A stretch of 64,000 nt of DNA, from assembly GCF_910592395.1 (NCBI RefSeq), contig NC_088314.1, forward strand, positions 2,294,001 through 2,358,000, written 5' to 3'. The notes beneath the pieces were generated by a model. That model had not been told where the DNA came from, made no database searches, and saw only the letters and a list, made by a program, of their open reading frames with translations. This document shows positions 1-14,000 of the stretch, one piece after another. Within the stretch, counting starts at the first letter, position 1, and each line of letters opens with the position of its first letter. The stretch is from Lineus longissimus. Its lineage: Eukaryota > Nemertea > Pilidiophora > Heteronemertea > Lineidae. Position numbers and translations under genes: made by a program.

Positions 1-3000
1 CACTAATTGTTACTGTTTTAGCCACAAGATAACAGCTTCTACAAAGTTCACAAAGAACAATATTTGAACTCTACATGTACAAAATGGTGTAGTTGAGACA
101 CTGGACATTAAAGAGAAACAATAAGATCTGGAGGGCATTTTTGTGAATACAAATTCATGTCTAGTCTAACCAATACAAATCAAATCCACATCTAAATGTT
201 CATTCATGAGTATTGTGCGGGAAAAACAAATCGATCCAATGTGTCTATAGAATGAACGACCAGGACCCATCTGCTGACGCCTGGATCAAACAAGACGTGC
301 CAGAAATGGCTGAGAAAATGAACTAACACGGTGTGAACCAACATTCAAAAATCTATACCCTAAAGCAGACATGTATGCTTTGTCTGCAGTCTGAAGCATA
401 ACATATGGTACCTGTACATCACAGTGACACCACAGCGACACCATGACATACTGGTAAGAAACCAACATCACCAACGGACATTTTTTAACAACGACATGGA
501 AGGGATTCTAATGGTGTGAGTGATTGTTGTACTTACTGAAGATCAAATTCAACATATCGACGCTTCGAGTTCAGACACGTTTCTCCACGAGGTTATCTCA
601 GAATCAATATCAACAATCATGAACCGCACGCCACGTTGGTGAATTATGCAATGATAGCGGTTTCTCCGCAAATTATCGCTTAACAACCGGAGGTTAAAAT
701 AAGAAGACAATAAAACTGGGTTTCGCCTCAGAGCAAATGTTGCGAAATGACATATGTTTGAGCGTTCATAAATTGACAATCCGTTTGGAAATTTCTTGTA
801 GTTTTTTCCGTTGAATCATGAAATGCACATGTCCAGTCCACGGTATTATGATGATACGGTTCGCAGACGTTCGAGATGCATGCGTCTGCTGCGCCACATG
901 CAGAATCCCAGCACTAGCTGCTCATCTCACCAGCTACAGAGACACGACAGACTACACCACAGCATCCAATACATGATTCAGAAGCCTCTACACACACTGA
1001 CAATCAGTCTGTGGGAAAGAAGCGTCAATATCCGCAGATGATGAATGCTCGTTCCATCGTATACTAGCACTGCTTCCACTGTTACATTAATTATGTACAG
1101 TCCTGACAAACTGGTCTGTATTGATCGAGAGCCTGGAGAAAGAGGAAAGTGTTCCTAAGACAGTACGAGTGGCACGGATTGCAGCCAAGGGCTGGGTTTC
1201 ATCCTCAGTGTTTCCTAGATTGTCATTCTCTTCTGCTGACAGCCAGGTGAATAATTGGTCCAATTATGGAACTATACATAGCCATTTTTTCCCATTTGGC
1301 TTTAGTGCTTGTTATGTAAGGCGAAGCAAATGTATACTTTGATTTATTTCCTGGATACCTTGCTTGACTAAATTGGCTGAAAAGTCCAAGTAGAGCCTAT
1401 TGACATCATTGAGAGGAGACTTGAAGTGTTTTTTTATTTGGATTACAGTTACATGTACATCCCTAGATTACAATATGAATTTGAAAGACGTTTTGTGCGT
1501 CCAAGTCACAACCAAGTCACAGCCAGACCAAGTCACAACCTGGCACGTCACTTGCAACCGTTGGACACAATATCCCGCAGCATCCCGCATACTCAACATA
1601 AACCACAATTAATCAAATGTGCGGCAAATTCGCACATCACACACAGAGAGTGTTGAAAAAAAATCATACAAGATAAAGCAGGAAATAGTGTGTTTCCATG
1701 GAAACCAAGACATTCAGATTTAATGCAATTTTGCTTTCTGTGCTAAAACAATGATTTTTGTTGTACAAAAGGTTCGTGATCTCGGCGGTTCAATTTATTT
1801 TAAACATGGACTCAAGATTCTGAGAGATGAGCAGGGGACAAAGGACAAACCTCAATCTTACAGCTGATGAGCAAAGCAACTGCAGAATGTAGGTTATTTG
1901 GGGAGATGTCAAATCTTTTTTTTATGATATGGCAGTTGGGGAACTAGGCAACTTTTGTGACAATTTTCATCCAATCATTACCAATACCACTGTATTGGCT
2001 TTAGCTTCCAAATGCATTACAAAAAAGTAAAATGTATATACACGTATCTGGCTATCGATACCGGTAATTTATCTGTCTGACAAGTTCTAAAACACAATCA
2101 CCATGAGGCAATGGCTTCTTTGAAAATGTAGACCAAACATGCCATGTACTAATGATGCATGGGTTTGGATATTTTGTGCTGAGTTCATCATATTGATCAT
2201 TGTAATAAATTACTGGGAAAAGGTTTCTTATCAACTGTTAGTGTTATTGACGTAGACTCCTACTCACCCAGAGACATCTACACTCACCCCAAAGAACTAA
2301 AATCTAAACCTTTCATCATCGGACATATGTTGGCCAGGGTCATTCATGTACCTGTTGTTACGACTCAATGCACCTAAGAATGTGACATGGGTTCGCGAAA
2401 CCACACTGTGGGGTAAGGGCACCCTCTCTTCATGTAGTAGGACACCTCTCTATTGAGGACGGTGACCTTAGGTCAGTCCCAAAGGTTTCCTCAAGAGAGA
2501 GGTTGCACCGAAGTTTAAAATTATAGGGACGTAGCTAGCCTACACAGCAAGCTTTTTAGATTATCACATCAGGCATGCATAGCAGGGCCAAAAGGGTCTA
2601 TGAGGGGGGGGGGGGAGTGTAGGACGGGTTCCCCAACCTTACAATTTCAGTATACACTATCACCACCAACAACAGTCAACAGGCAAGATAACTATGAATT
2701 ATAATGGCAGCCATCAGGCAGGTTCCATGTGTAATCGAGCGCAAAGTAGCATCTCATGTCATTGACCCATGATCCGACGCCAGGTGCTAGGTGGCAGGGC
2801 AGGGCACTGGGCATGCAGCCCGGGGTAGGGGACCCAACCATCGAACCAACCGGCAGGCCCTGGACAGTACAATGAGTAAGCTTTTAGATCAGGCAAGTGT
2901 AGCAGGGGGCCTCGGGGGGGGGGGGGGGGGCTAGGGTCGACCCCCAAAACCTCACTTGACCACCTCCACCACAGTATACATAACCGGTACATGTAACACA

Positions 3001-3090
3001 TGATGTACACTACTGTGCATTTTTGGCTGACAGATTGCTGCCGGCTCAAAACATACGCTGCAATCAGTCTCCCTGAGCAAAAACGCTTAC
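1..3090 (-). other. ST7 intron 1 and left flank, no exon recognised
   Basis: This stretch lies downstream of the ST7 first exon on the minus strand and should be its first intron. I see no exon with recognisable ST7 or other protein sequence here on either strand; the open frames present are short and unlike any family I know. It holds a short run of AAGTCACAACC-like repeats near 1,500-1,550 and two related poly-G repeat copies near 2,550-2,660 and 2,878-2,985. Confidence 0.6.
2548..2985. repeat. Two diverged copies of a G-run repeat
   Basis: Copies at about 2,548-2,660 and 2,878-2,985 share the order AAGCTTTTAGAT, a CAGGCA block, TAGCAGGG, a run of 11 to 18 G, then a C-rich block and CACCACC before a shared AGTATACA. 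They look like a local duplication or two insertions of one dispersed repeat inside the ST7 intron. The G-run makes the exact length unreliable. Confidence 0.5.
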
Positions 3091-3241
3091 CGTAAGTAAT
3101 GTTTTCCCCGAGCTTTAGTGGTCCTCTTAACATGTAAACGACAAAAGACACCAGAAGGAACCAAACTACCCACAAATACGTCCAAGACCAAGCGATCCAA
3201 GACTTGATTTTATCAAATCCTCTACTCAAATAACCTGCCAT
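3091..3241 (-). CDS. ST7: ST7 homologue, first coding exon (partial gene)
   Basis: ATG at 3241 opens an exon of 50 codons plus one base that ends at a GTAAGC donor. It reads [20 protein letters not shown] followed by a long hydrophobic stretch and [11 protein letters not shown]. This closely resembles the N-terminus of vertebrate ST7/ST7L, recalled as VWSWTYLWTVWF...YILRVPLKINDNLS. ST7 is a multipass membrane protein proposed as a tumour suppressor and LRP-related factor; its biochemical role is unsettled. The visible part is the first transmembrane segment (about residues 15-38). The start is favoured by the match to the family N-terminus. The remaining exons are not visible and should lie to the left of the window. 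The gene sits about 0.6 kb downstream of the GANP stop codon in the same orientation. Confidence 0.85.
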
Positions 3242-3461
3242 GTTGGATTGTTGTGGTTGTCGTGAAACGTCGTCAAATCATTTCTGTCGTTGCCTTCATG
3301 TGTGTGTGCCCCTTCACACAGTCATCCCTAGCAGATATACAACATACGGCCACGGTATATGAATCTTTATTCATTGATGTGAAGTTGTCCTCAACACAGT
3401 GTATCGACTTCTTAAACATGCTGACTGAATAAATCAACTTGAATTCATGATTATTAAGACA

Positions 3462-3467
3462 TTTATT
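3462..3467 (-). terminator. Probable polyadenylation signal of the GANP gene
   Basis: An AATAAA hexamer on the minus strand lies about 400 bases after the GANP stop codon. A second AATAAA lies at 3366-3371. Either would end the GANP transcript just before the ST7 first exon. No cDNA is available to choose between them. Confidence 0.45.
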
Positions 3468-3867
3468 GCATCTTTCTCCAACTTTTACACTGAACATAAT
3501 AGGTGTTTAGCTTTTCAAAACTGAAGAATAATAGAAAAGTGTAGTAAACTAAATAAAGCAGTGTTCAAAATGAAAATTTTGGAACTCAATTCAAAACATT
3601 TTTCTTGTCTTTTTTGACATATCTGGATGTCTTGATGTCATAGCAATATGTACAGGAAGAAACACATACAGCAGATGTCCGGAACAACTGTCTGTATTAA
3701 GATTGTGACAATTATCCTGCTGACTGCAGTACTGGATTATCACTCATGGGTTGGGTACTCTGGGTCGAGAAAAATGCTTTTCTTTGCTCCATGATAGACT
3801 GCTGTACAGCTGCATTCTGACAGCTTAGATTGTGACAATTGCCCATGCATTGTTGGAAATCATTATC

Positions 3868-6800
3868 TCACTGATTCATGAGAAGAGACCGCAGCCTCAT
3901 CTCGAAGTTCATGTCCGCTCTTTTATTGGACAGCACATCCTGCTGCAGCATCAATATACTGTCTGAGGCAGACTGATGAACCTCAAACCCCCTCTCTATC
4001 GAAACATTCCCCACATCTTTATAAGTCCTCGACCAAGTTGTGTCCATGTCTAGCGATTCATCATCCTCTTCCAAAACACTCTGCAGATACTTCTCAAATA
4101 CATCCAGATTCTGTTTTTCAATGCTCAGTCGGGATTTCAGTTCATATGCTGAATTGTCTGCCTCAAGAGTGACTTTATTTGCCACGGACAGATCCAAAAT
4201 GACAGATGTATCCGGTGAAGCTGATGAGTCTAGTGCTGTTCGTTTCATTTCACTCTCGTTTGCTGTTTCATCCAGTTTTCGCTTAGCCGCTCGCACAACA
4301 CAATCTTTTGTAGTTGTCATACCTGAAAATAGATATGATTATACGTTATTACAGTCAGGTCATCTGGATCCCTATTGTCTCCATGGCCAGGTTGGGCCAA
4401 AGTGAGGCCAAGATTGTAACACCATCTGTCTCAAGAGCAATTTTCCATCTCTCAATCATGGAGGAGGAAGGAGATTACATGGGACGAGAATCCTACTTCA
4501 TCATTACAACGCACAGCATGATTCACATACCAGTTTCCAATGTTTCCAACAAGGTCTCGGTCCAGAATGTTGGCAGTCTGTAATCTCCCAGGGACGAAGG
4601 TGTATAGTATACCATAGCTTCCAACTGGTCCTCATCCTTAAAGCAAGAAATTCAAGATTCAAGATAGGAACCAAAATTACAAAATATGTTGAAACAAATT
4701 AGTGAAAGGAGTGCACACAGGATGCAGGATTAGAGATGTCGTGGTGACTGTCTTACTCGTAGTTAGAGGCAAATGCTCACTTGCAGACTATGGGGTCTGT
4801 TGTTCCTTAAGAGGTACCCAAAGGGCTTAGTAAGTAACAAGATTTTCCTCACCGATTCTGCTAATCCATCCACCCAGTCGAGATTCGCTAACCTATACGA
4901 TATGCATGCCGATATGATTTCAGTCCATGGCATGTTGATGAAGCGTGGTTCACAGTCCTCGAGGCGCTCAGCCAGGTAACAGGTGTCCTCAAAATCCTCA
5001 CGGCTTCTTCTTATTGCCCAGCCCACTCTATAAAAGGATAGACCATTTCACTGGAAAACTGATCACTCATATAATCAAAACTATAGTCTAAGGTGCAATA
5101 TTTACTGATACCATCTCACTGAATCAACAAACGTCCTTTTGGTATAGTCTTACCTTGACAATAGGTTGGTTATATCAGATTCGTCCACGGTGAGCGCCTT
5201 AATGTAGGCCCAGACATCTTTACAAGCTTGGTTCCAGCTCTCAGCTTCATTATCATGGTAAATGAAAGAGGGCAGTGAAATCGAAAGAAGCAAAGACTCC
5301 AAGTAGTCAAGCTGGTCCTTTGCATTCCAGTCCTGGGCAGGTAGGTCTGAAAAATGGAATTTGTGAAGGGTTATGGGACGACATCCATTCTGTCTTGTCT
5401 GACACAATCTCACAAAGCTTTTGAAAGTCCTTTCACCTCTTTTTTCAATAGGTTCTGGTCCACTTGGAAAGGTTCAAAGGGGAGAACAATGTCAAGAAGG
5501 ATTTATGTCCGAACTGAAACTAACCTGGATTTGTGCAGGAAAATTCCAAAGCTGGCCAAGAAATCTTGGCAAGCTCGAGACTTCCACCCACGGCAGACAA
5601 ATGGTTGACTGCAGATTGATACAGCCCGATCAGAACATTGGGCGACTGATGTGGAAGCCCTCTATTCTTCCTGGCAGCGAGGTTTTGGTAGACTGGCGTG
5701 TAGAACTCTTTGAAGAGGAACTCGTCTATGAAGTTTCGGAGGGGTTTCTTTGTGAGTTTAGGGTGACTGGGACAAGACTCAGCAGCCCACTGGAGACCTT
5801 GACCAAGCTGAAAATAAAGATATACACTACATTGAGTTTCTTTTACCATTGATCCCTGAGAATTCTCCACATAAAATCATTTACCCCCAACTGTATTGAG
5901 TAGGCTGGGTTAAAATACATCTAATCGATGTTTTATCATTCCTCAAGGGGCTCAAGAACTAGCTAGTATTAACTGAAGATCGATAATAAACACTGAGAAA
6001 ACTGAGAAGTCTTGTTCCAGACTGAAAGTTTTTCAAAAGAATCTATCCTTTGATACATGTTTAGTTGTTTATTGTTAGAACTTGTCATGAGGGGTTCAAA
6101 TCTCTCAACTACTCTGCACGTGACTGTAAAAATTCTAAAAATCAACAGAATCATGACCTCACTGCCCTATGCTATCTTTGAATCTCACCGATTTAGTCGC
6201 CTCAAGAGTCTCCACATCTTCGATCGACATTAGATGCAGACGATCCTGCGCGACCTCCATCAACGCATCTCTCTCAGCTGGCATTATTTTACCATCAGTT
6301 ATGACGAGCAATGGCGTGGATGGACAACATTTGGCAAGATCTTTGACACTCCTCACCTTTTCCTGCAAAAGAAGAACAAATCCTTAAGATCAAACTTAAC
6401 CGAAGTCCCAATATCTTTCCTTCACATTTGTGACCCACCACGGCAAAATGAGTCGCATGTTGCACAGAAGATGAGCCTAAAATGACACCTGGACGTAATA
6501 GAATAAATTGATATACCCTACTCAGACTTCACAAAAGGCAGACAATAGTGAAATGAACAACCAGTCCGTCTCAACCTGTAAAGCTCGGAGCGACATGCGA
6601 CTCATTTTGCCATGGCGGGTCACATTTATAAGGTAAAATAAACATGCACCATTTTAAAATTCTGTTCCTGACCATTGGTCATATAAAATGATTGAAACAC
6701 ACTGCTGAATAAAACTGACTAAACTTGAATCATACCGCTTCTGTTTGACTCGGTAAGATGAATCCTATGACTACTGAAGACCCCATGATGACATCCTTGT

Positions 6801-9800
6801 TTTCCAAGTGTCGCTCTGTCGTCCCCGAGACACAGACATGTAACGTGGCCTGTGCTGGGATGGATGGGGCAACAAGCATCGACGAATAGAGACTCAAGAC
6901 ATCTATGCCATCCTGAAAAACATATAATGATTTGACTACTCAAAAGTTATGGGAGTAAAACTGTTTGCTTAAGTGACCGTCAAGAAGGGATTGCCAAATC
7001 TCACTTACACTTCTTTACAAATCATCTGTCAGGGAAACAGTTTTGTTAAATCATTTTAACACCTTCAGCGCCGAACCATGCAGACTACGTGGCCCAAATC
7101 CCTCCTCTTTGAGCTGGTTATCGGAGTCTCATCGACTTCATGAGAGAACTACGCCATCGCCATCTTCAGGGCAAGGTAAATACTGAAAATACCAATATTC
7201 AGGGCAAGGTAGGAACTGAAAAGACCAAAGTTCCTGCCTTGCCCTGAAGATGGCGATGGCGTAGTTCAGAACTTTAGATGACTTCATGAAAGAACTACGC
7301 CATCGCCATCTTCAGGGCAAGGTAAATACTGAAAATACCAATATTCAGGGCAAGGTAGGAACTGAAAAGACCAAATGGTCTATTGCCCTGAAGATGGCGA
7401 TGGCGTAGTTCTTTCATGAAGTCCATTAGACTCCGATAACCAGCGCAAAGAGGGGGATTTGGGCCACGTAGATCTACGAGGTTCGGCGCTGAAGGTGTTA
7501 ATCTGGTGGTAACTGGTACCACAACACCCCTAACCACCCAATCTTGAAGCAAATGCCTTGACCAATTGGCAAAATTTGGTTCCGTGATTGCAGATTTTTA
7601 TGCTGGTATGATTTTCGTTCGACCTCTAGACTTCACAAACAAATCTCACCGTCCTTGCTTTGCGGTAGTTCCGAGCCTTTCCAGCCGCCCCTCTCTGCAG
7701 TTTATGTTTGACCCAGTCACAGAGAACAGAGTTCTTCTGGCAAGCTGGCTGAACCACCAACACCTTCCAGTATAGGCTGGGCTCTGAAAGAGAAGATTGA
7801 ACGATTATGGATGAGTGCACTGCAGTCAAATACTTCGTTTTTCTCAATGATGAACCATTGTTGAGATACATCACACAGATAGAGTAGGGTCAGTAATGAA
7901 ATGAAACTGGCTCGAGCTCAACAAGATCTTTTGTTGTTTTCGTCCACAAGCTGACTGGCAGTAGCCATTCGTTCAAAGTAGAGACATCTCAACAAGCTAC
8001 ATGAAGGACTGCTTCCCATTCACGGAACCTCCTACCCAGCTCATCTAGGTGAAAATGGACTAAAGCATGACTCTGAACTCACCCGAAGTCATCAATTCCT
8101 TTTTGCTCCGCCCTCCAAGTAGCCCAATGAGTTTTTCCCCAACCAAGTTTGGCAAATCAAACGGCTTCCATGCCCGATGATGCCGTAGGCCCTGCAGCAG
8201 ATTCCTCAAGTCGATATGATTCATATTTACTTGCTGTCGTAGACTGATTGACCTTGGCGGCTCAATCGAGAGGCGTGCCTTCTTTCCAACGTAAAATGCA
8301 TCTCTTGCGATTTCATCTGATGGTCGCCAGGGCAACAAACAGGTTACTTGTTCTTTGACACTATATCGTGATGGTGCACTGGGAAAATTGTGCATTGCTG
8401 TTTTTAGGCGGACTTGTTTCACGTAGCGTTTCCGCCAGATTTTGAAAAAGTTGTTTACACGGAAGAGTTGTACAGTATATTTCACATCCTCCAATTCTTG
8501 TTTTCTGATTTCTAAATCTATCACCTCTTTTGCTACTTCTGCAGCTAATGATTTGCAAGCATCCTCTGTGATTTCATCTTGGACTACGACTGCCACTCGC
8601 TGTTTGCTTTCCTCATGAAGTTGGGCCTGGACCACCCTAAATGAACAGACAAAAGGCAGTGAAATAATGCATGCATAACATGCATGTTAAAATACAGGCA
8701 GAATAGTGCAATATTGCAACATGATGTTTGGGTTCAGAGCAAGTACTTAGAACATCAACCTAACATGCGTTCGACCAACATGCTCTCAGAAACTACTGAA
8801 AGCTGTCTTACTCAAAAGGAAAGCTAAAGAACAGCTTCCAACTTCTGGAAGATGAAGCTGCGAGTCTTTCCTAACCAGTACTTAAGGAAAGAAGAATGCA
8901 TGGCAGATACGCTAGCTATTATAGGAAAGAAGAATACAGTGCAGCTGCAACACACCGCAAAGAATCAAAGCACATGTAAAGAATTCTACCTGTATTCTAA
9001 CTGCGCTGTTCTAAGCGTCTCCTCCTCGAGGACCGCCCACTCCACATCTCGGACAGCATGTTGACAAATCTCCACGATCAACGCAGCGTGTCTGCTTTCC
9101 TCTGCCTTCCTTTCAAGCTCTTGTCGTTCCTTTTCTTCCTTTTTTTGTCGCTTCTCTTCTAGTAATTTCTTCCTTATCTCGAGCTCTTCTTGTTCGTTCC
9201 TTGCTTCAATTATCATCTGTTCACATAAATCCCTGTTGAAAGGACAATTTCAGCTTTTCAGTTGGTGGGAAAACCTTCCAGCGTTCCAATTGACAATTTC
9301 CTCGGTACACAATATTGGATATATTTTCCAGTCTCAACTGAACCAGACCGATTGGAGGAAATATTCGTTGACAGCAAGCGTGTACACAAAGAGCACTGAA
9401 GCATTCTTACTTGACTCACCAGAATGTATACCTTAACCTAAACAGGTTTAGGTAGGACAAAGTCATATTGGAGAATTCATTGAAAATCAGTTCTAAATTC
9501 CTAAGAAGCCTCACCTGGTAAATTCATCACATGTTTCATCAGCGACCACCTTGCCCGCTGTCGCTATCTCAAATTCCAGGATTGTATCGTTGCTTGTCTG
9601 CAGAGCCAATTCATCAATAACCTCCAGGAAAAGGTCACGGGCCAGCTCTTTGATGACCTGCAGAGGAGACAAACAAATCAGTTCAGGCCAAGCAGCCATC
9701 AGGGCCGTCCAAAAGAGACCTGCCGCTGAACAGGGGAAGAGGAGATGAGGCAGCTTGGTCTGACCTGGGGAAACATCCACAGACAGGCTGCCTGGGGAGA

Positions 9801-11031
9801 AGACTGAAGATTGAGGCCTTATGTGCCCTCTAGGCATGAAGAGGACAAAGTAAAGTATTGTTCCTACCTCGTTTGGTAACTTCCTAGCTGCTGAATCTGA
9901 CACCACTGTGGTCCTTTCTGGCGTAATATCCCTGGACACCTCCACTTCAACCGGATAACACGTCACTGTGGGATCTGGCAGTACATAAAACAATGAAATG
10001 GCCAGGGCCATTGTGCTCACCTCATGTGGAGGAAAGATGGATAAAGAGCATGGTATTGTGTCATGTAGTGTTAGGTTTGATGTAGGTCCAAGCAATTACA
10101 ATTTCCCCAAAATGGCCAATTTACAGTACATTCGACCTCTGTGACCTTGAAAAGTAGGTCAAATCAAAGAAGACCCGGGTGACACATTGAATGGTTGTTA
10201 GAATTAGATGTACCTATGATATAAAATTGGTGCCAATCGGGCAAGTCATTACTTGGAATAAAGGCATTTTGAAGAATTTAGGATTTGGCCCCCTCCCTGG
10301 AGGCCAAACGGCAAATCAGATCGCACCAAACTTCGGTACCTGAGATCACCTGACCAAGGGGTACATGTGTACTTAATTTGTGATCAATAGTCATTGCAGT
10401 TAAGAAACGTGCCATAGTTACGGCCTGACGGCCAATTTACGCCATTTGACCTCTGTGACCTTGACAAGAAGGTCAAATTAAAAACCTGTAAGACATATAC
10501 TGTATGGTGGTTAGATGTACCCATGATATCAAATTGGTGGCAATCGGGCAAGAAGTTAAGGAATAATCACATTTTTAAGGTTTTTGGATTTTGCCCCCTG
10601 GTGGTCAAGTGGTGAATTATATTGGACTAAACTTCGGTCCCTGAGATCACCTGACTAAGGGGTAAATGCGTACCGAATTTGGTATCAATAGTCATTGCAG
10701 TTTAGAAACGTGCCATCGTTACATCCTAACGGCCAATTTACAACATTTGACCTCTGTGACCTTGAAAAGGAGGTCAAATCGAAAACCCGGAGGATATATG
10801 ATGCACCTTTGCTAGAAGTACCTACCATATTTTTTTCAAAATTTCCCGACTACTATTAAGGGAGATATTGCATATTTTCACTTTTAACGTTTGGCCCCCT
10901 GGTGGCCAAACCATGAAACGAATCGGACCGAAACTTGTTCTCCAAGGTGTCATTACATAAGGGTACATGTGTACCAAGTTTCAACTCAATAGCTCTAACA
11001 GTTACGAAACGTGCCCTGCTAACGGACGACG

Positions 11032-11069
<38 letters not shown>

Positions 11070-14000
11070 ACGACGGACGCCACGGTATGGGATAAGCTCA
11101 CCTCTGCTAAGAGGTGAGCTAAAAATGTTGTGAAGCATGTTTAGGTCAACTCTTTCAGATTATGTGGATATATCATTATGAGGTTTTCATTTGAATCAAC
11201 TGTGCTATCTTAGCCAAGCACTTATCCACTCATGCTCTGTATAATGGCAATGGACTTAAAATGATCGCTTTGTTGTATGACAAGATAATTGCAACACACG
11301 TTTTTGTGTCTTTGAGCATTCTCTACCAAAGAAAGACTGACCTCTGCCACCAGTAACTGACAAGTCCCCGATGTAACGCCCATGGTCACTGAAACTGCTG
11401 GAGGGGTTGATGATATCATTGGGAGGCAATGGACCACCGTTGACCACCTGTGGAGAGAAACAGAGAATGGTAAGCTCCAGCAAGTTTGCTTCCATTGAAA
11501 AGTGCTGTTCAGTCAAGGGAAAGATTGTATTCTAGTCCACTTTCTCAGGTTCTGAAAAGGAAATGTATCCCATGCCCTTGGACAGATATGCATAAGGTTC
11601 CTGAGATGGAATCATCACTCAAAGCGTGGATTTCTAGAGAGTCTCATGGGCTGTTTTTGCCTTTGAAATGTTTCCTATAAATTGGTTAGTCGTTCAGGCA
11701 AGATCAGCATAATGCCTCCATGAGACCAAGTTAAAGAAATCTGGCTATCCCAAAATATGTACCTCTCCAACTGACACTTGCAGCTTCGACTCAATCACAG
11801 TCTCCGCCCGACGGAATGTCCCAATAGCCTCTGGCGTAATGTAGTCAGACTTGTTCAACATGACCACTCCATCTTGTGCATCCAAGCCATGCTCTTCGCA
11901 GAAGTACGCTGCGTCTTCACTCTCTTCAAAGGCCAATTGTCGGACCAAGTCTTCCACAGGGTACTAAAGCAAAAGTGATAGACCATAATCAGAAGTGGTC
12001 TTGATATATGTTCAGTATTAAGATATTTGATCCAGCTTCTGATATTTGATCAAAACGCCAATTTGTTAAGATATCCTTGCAATCAGACCACTCCCCTCCT
12101 CACTGTGATACTGCTGTTTTTGCCGGCACTTGACTTGCCAGGACAGCAACCTTTCGTAAACTCACCTGGGTTCTCTTGTGCAACGCCTTCAGCATGATCC
12201 TCAATGCCTTGTGTCTGACTTGATTGAAGTAACGGTGCATGATGCATGCCTGGAGAAACGTCACCTTCTTCACGAGTTTGAAAAATCGAATGTAGTTGTT
12301 ACTGTCGAGCGCATGGTAGGTCTCTACAGCAAACTTGACAGCGGGTGAGGTGCGAATTTCATCGGGAAGTTGTTGCACTTCTCTGGAATGAAACAAAAAA
12401 GATTTAATTCTGTCACAATGTCTGCTATTAACGCTTTTGCTGCCAAGCTCAGTAGCATCTTCTGTGCTGCTAAAAGAAAATTGAACTCCGGGTCATTAAA
12501 TCTTGTCATGTAGAAGGAAACAAACTAGTCAAGGTGAAAAAGAATTTCCAATTCTTCAACTCAGCTTCTTCGAAACTCGAAAAATGGCTTGCAAGGAGAT
12601 ATTTTAAGTGCACACAATTTCCAGCTCGAAAAATGAGGCGCAGACCGAAATCATTAAAACGTTCTAAAGTACTCAAGGTAAGAATGTAACTTCTTAGCAG
12701 AACTCACCTCAAGGTATCACCTTCGTTGAGATTCATGAGAATCATATATCCCCTGAACTCTGCCTCATTGGGACAGCGGATACCCTGCTTATTCTCCAAG
12801 TCGTAATACAGCTCTTTTAACGTCTGTAGACATTTGGTCAAGTTCTCGTTGTTGATCTTCGTGTCGAAAACCATCATGTCCTCTTCGACAAGACGCTCGG
12901 CGCAGTAGATGTGAAAACGGACACATTTTTCCACCAGGGCAACAGCTGTCAAGTCACACAGGTGCTGTTGGGTAATATCCTGAAAATAGCGCAATATACC
13001 ATCACCAACCATTGATGGACATCCTTTCACCCTATGTGGGACACCACAAACAAAATAGGAGCAGGGATACGATGCAAGGCATGAAGTGTATCATGGATAG
13101 CGACCCGTCTAGCTCAGCAGGTGAAAGCTTGTCTTAGATTTGTGTCGTGAGGAGTATTGACCTGGTTTCAAGTAGGCACTACTGTCATCTTTTGAATCCT
13201 TCAAAGTCTTTTGAAATTTTTGCCACGCACGGAAGTTTCAGGGGTACAGTAGTGAAAAGTAAGACTCTCACCTTTCTTATTCCTCTCGTTCTATTCCAGA
13301 GGAAGTCAAACCATTCGCCCCAGTTGTTGTTACCCAGGTCCATGATATTGTTCACCAGGTAATCCATGGTCTTGGCAAGGACATGAGGTGGCCGCATCTC
13401 ATGAGGCAGGGGCTCATCCTGATCTGCTGACGACCGGCTGTATTCCTTCACAGCCTTGGAGTGGTCAATTTTAGGGTTTTGTCCTTTCTGGAAGGAAATA
13501 CAATCAAAGGCTGGGTTCATTTCTTTGTTCAAAACTAGAAATTAGAAATTGAATTTGAGATTTTTCAATTATATGCATGTGGTAAATACATAATTATATA
13601 GAGTGAAGTCCCAGGGTTCTTTTGTATCTTTTAAAAAAAGGTTCAACACCCTACCCGACTGTTCATTTGGCTTTGATTGGAGAGGCATTCAAACTTTAGT
13701 ACTTACAATATTAGTTCCTGGCACCATCTCAAACACACTCAGCCTCCTTCTGTCTTCCCTCATGTAACGTTCCTTCTCGGGGCACATGTCTGGGCATGTC
13801 CCGATGACAGCTTGTGCCTTCTCAAGACGTGACACCTTCTGAATGCCTAATCTCATCTGCCGCTCCCTTTCCTCTAATATATTAATCCTATCAGTTGCAT
13901 TATAGGCAACCATACCCGATGTTCCAGAAGAACGTGCAGACACTGAAACGCAAGGAAATCTTTATTTCACTGGTAATTTGGTTTGGTGTGTGTTATTACA

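Noticed and set aside
4040-4405. Plus-strand Ser-rich frame opposite the last GANP exon
   Set aside because: It is the antisense shadow of a confirmed coding exon.
10935-11117. Arg-rich frames on both strands near 11 kb
   Set aside because: They are translations of the (GAC)n microsatellite at the end of a repeat element.
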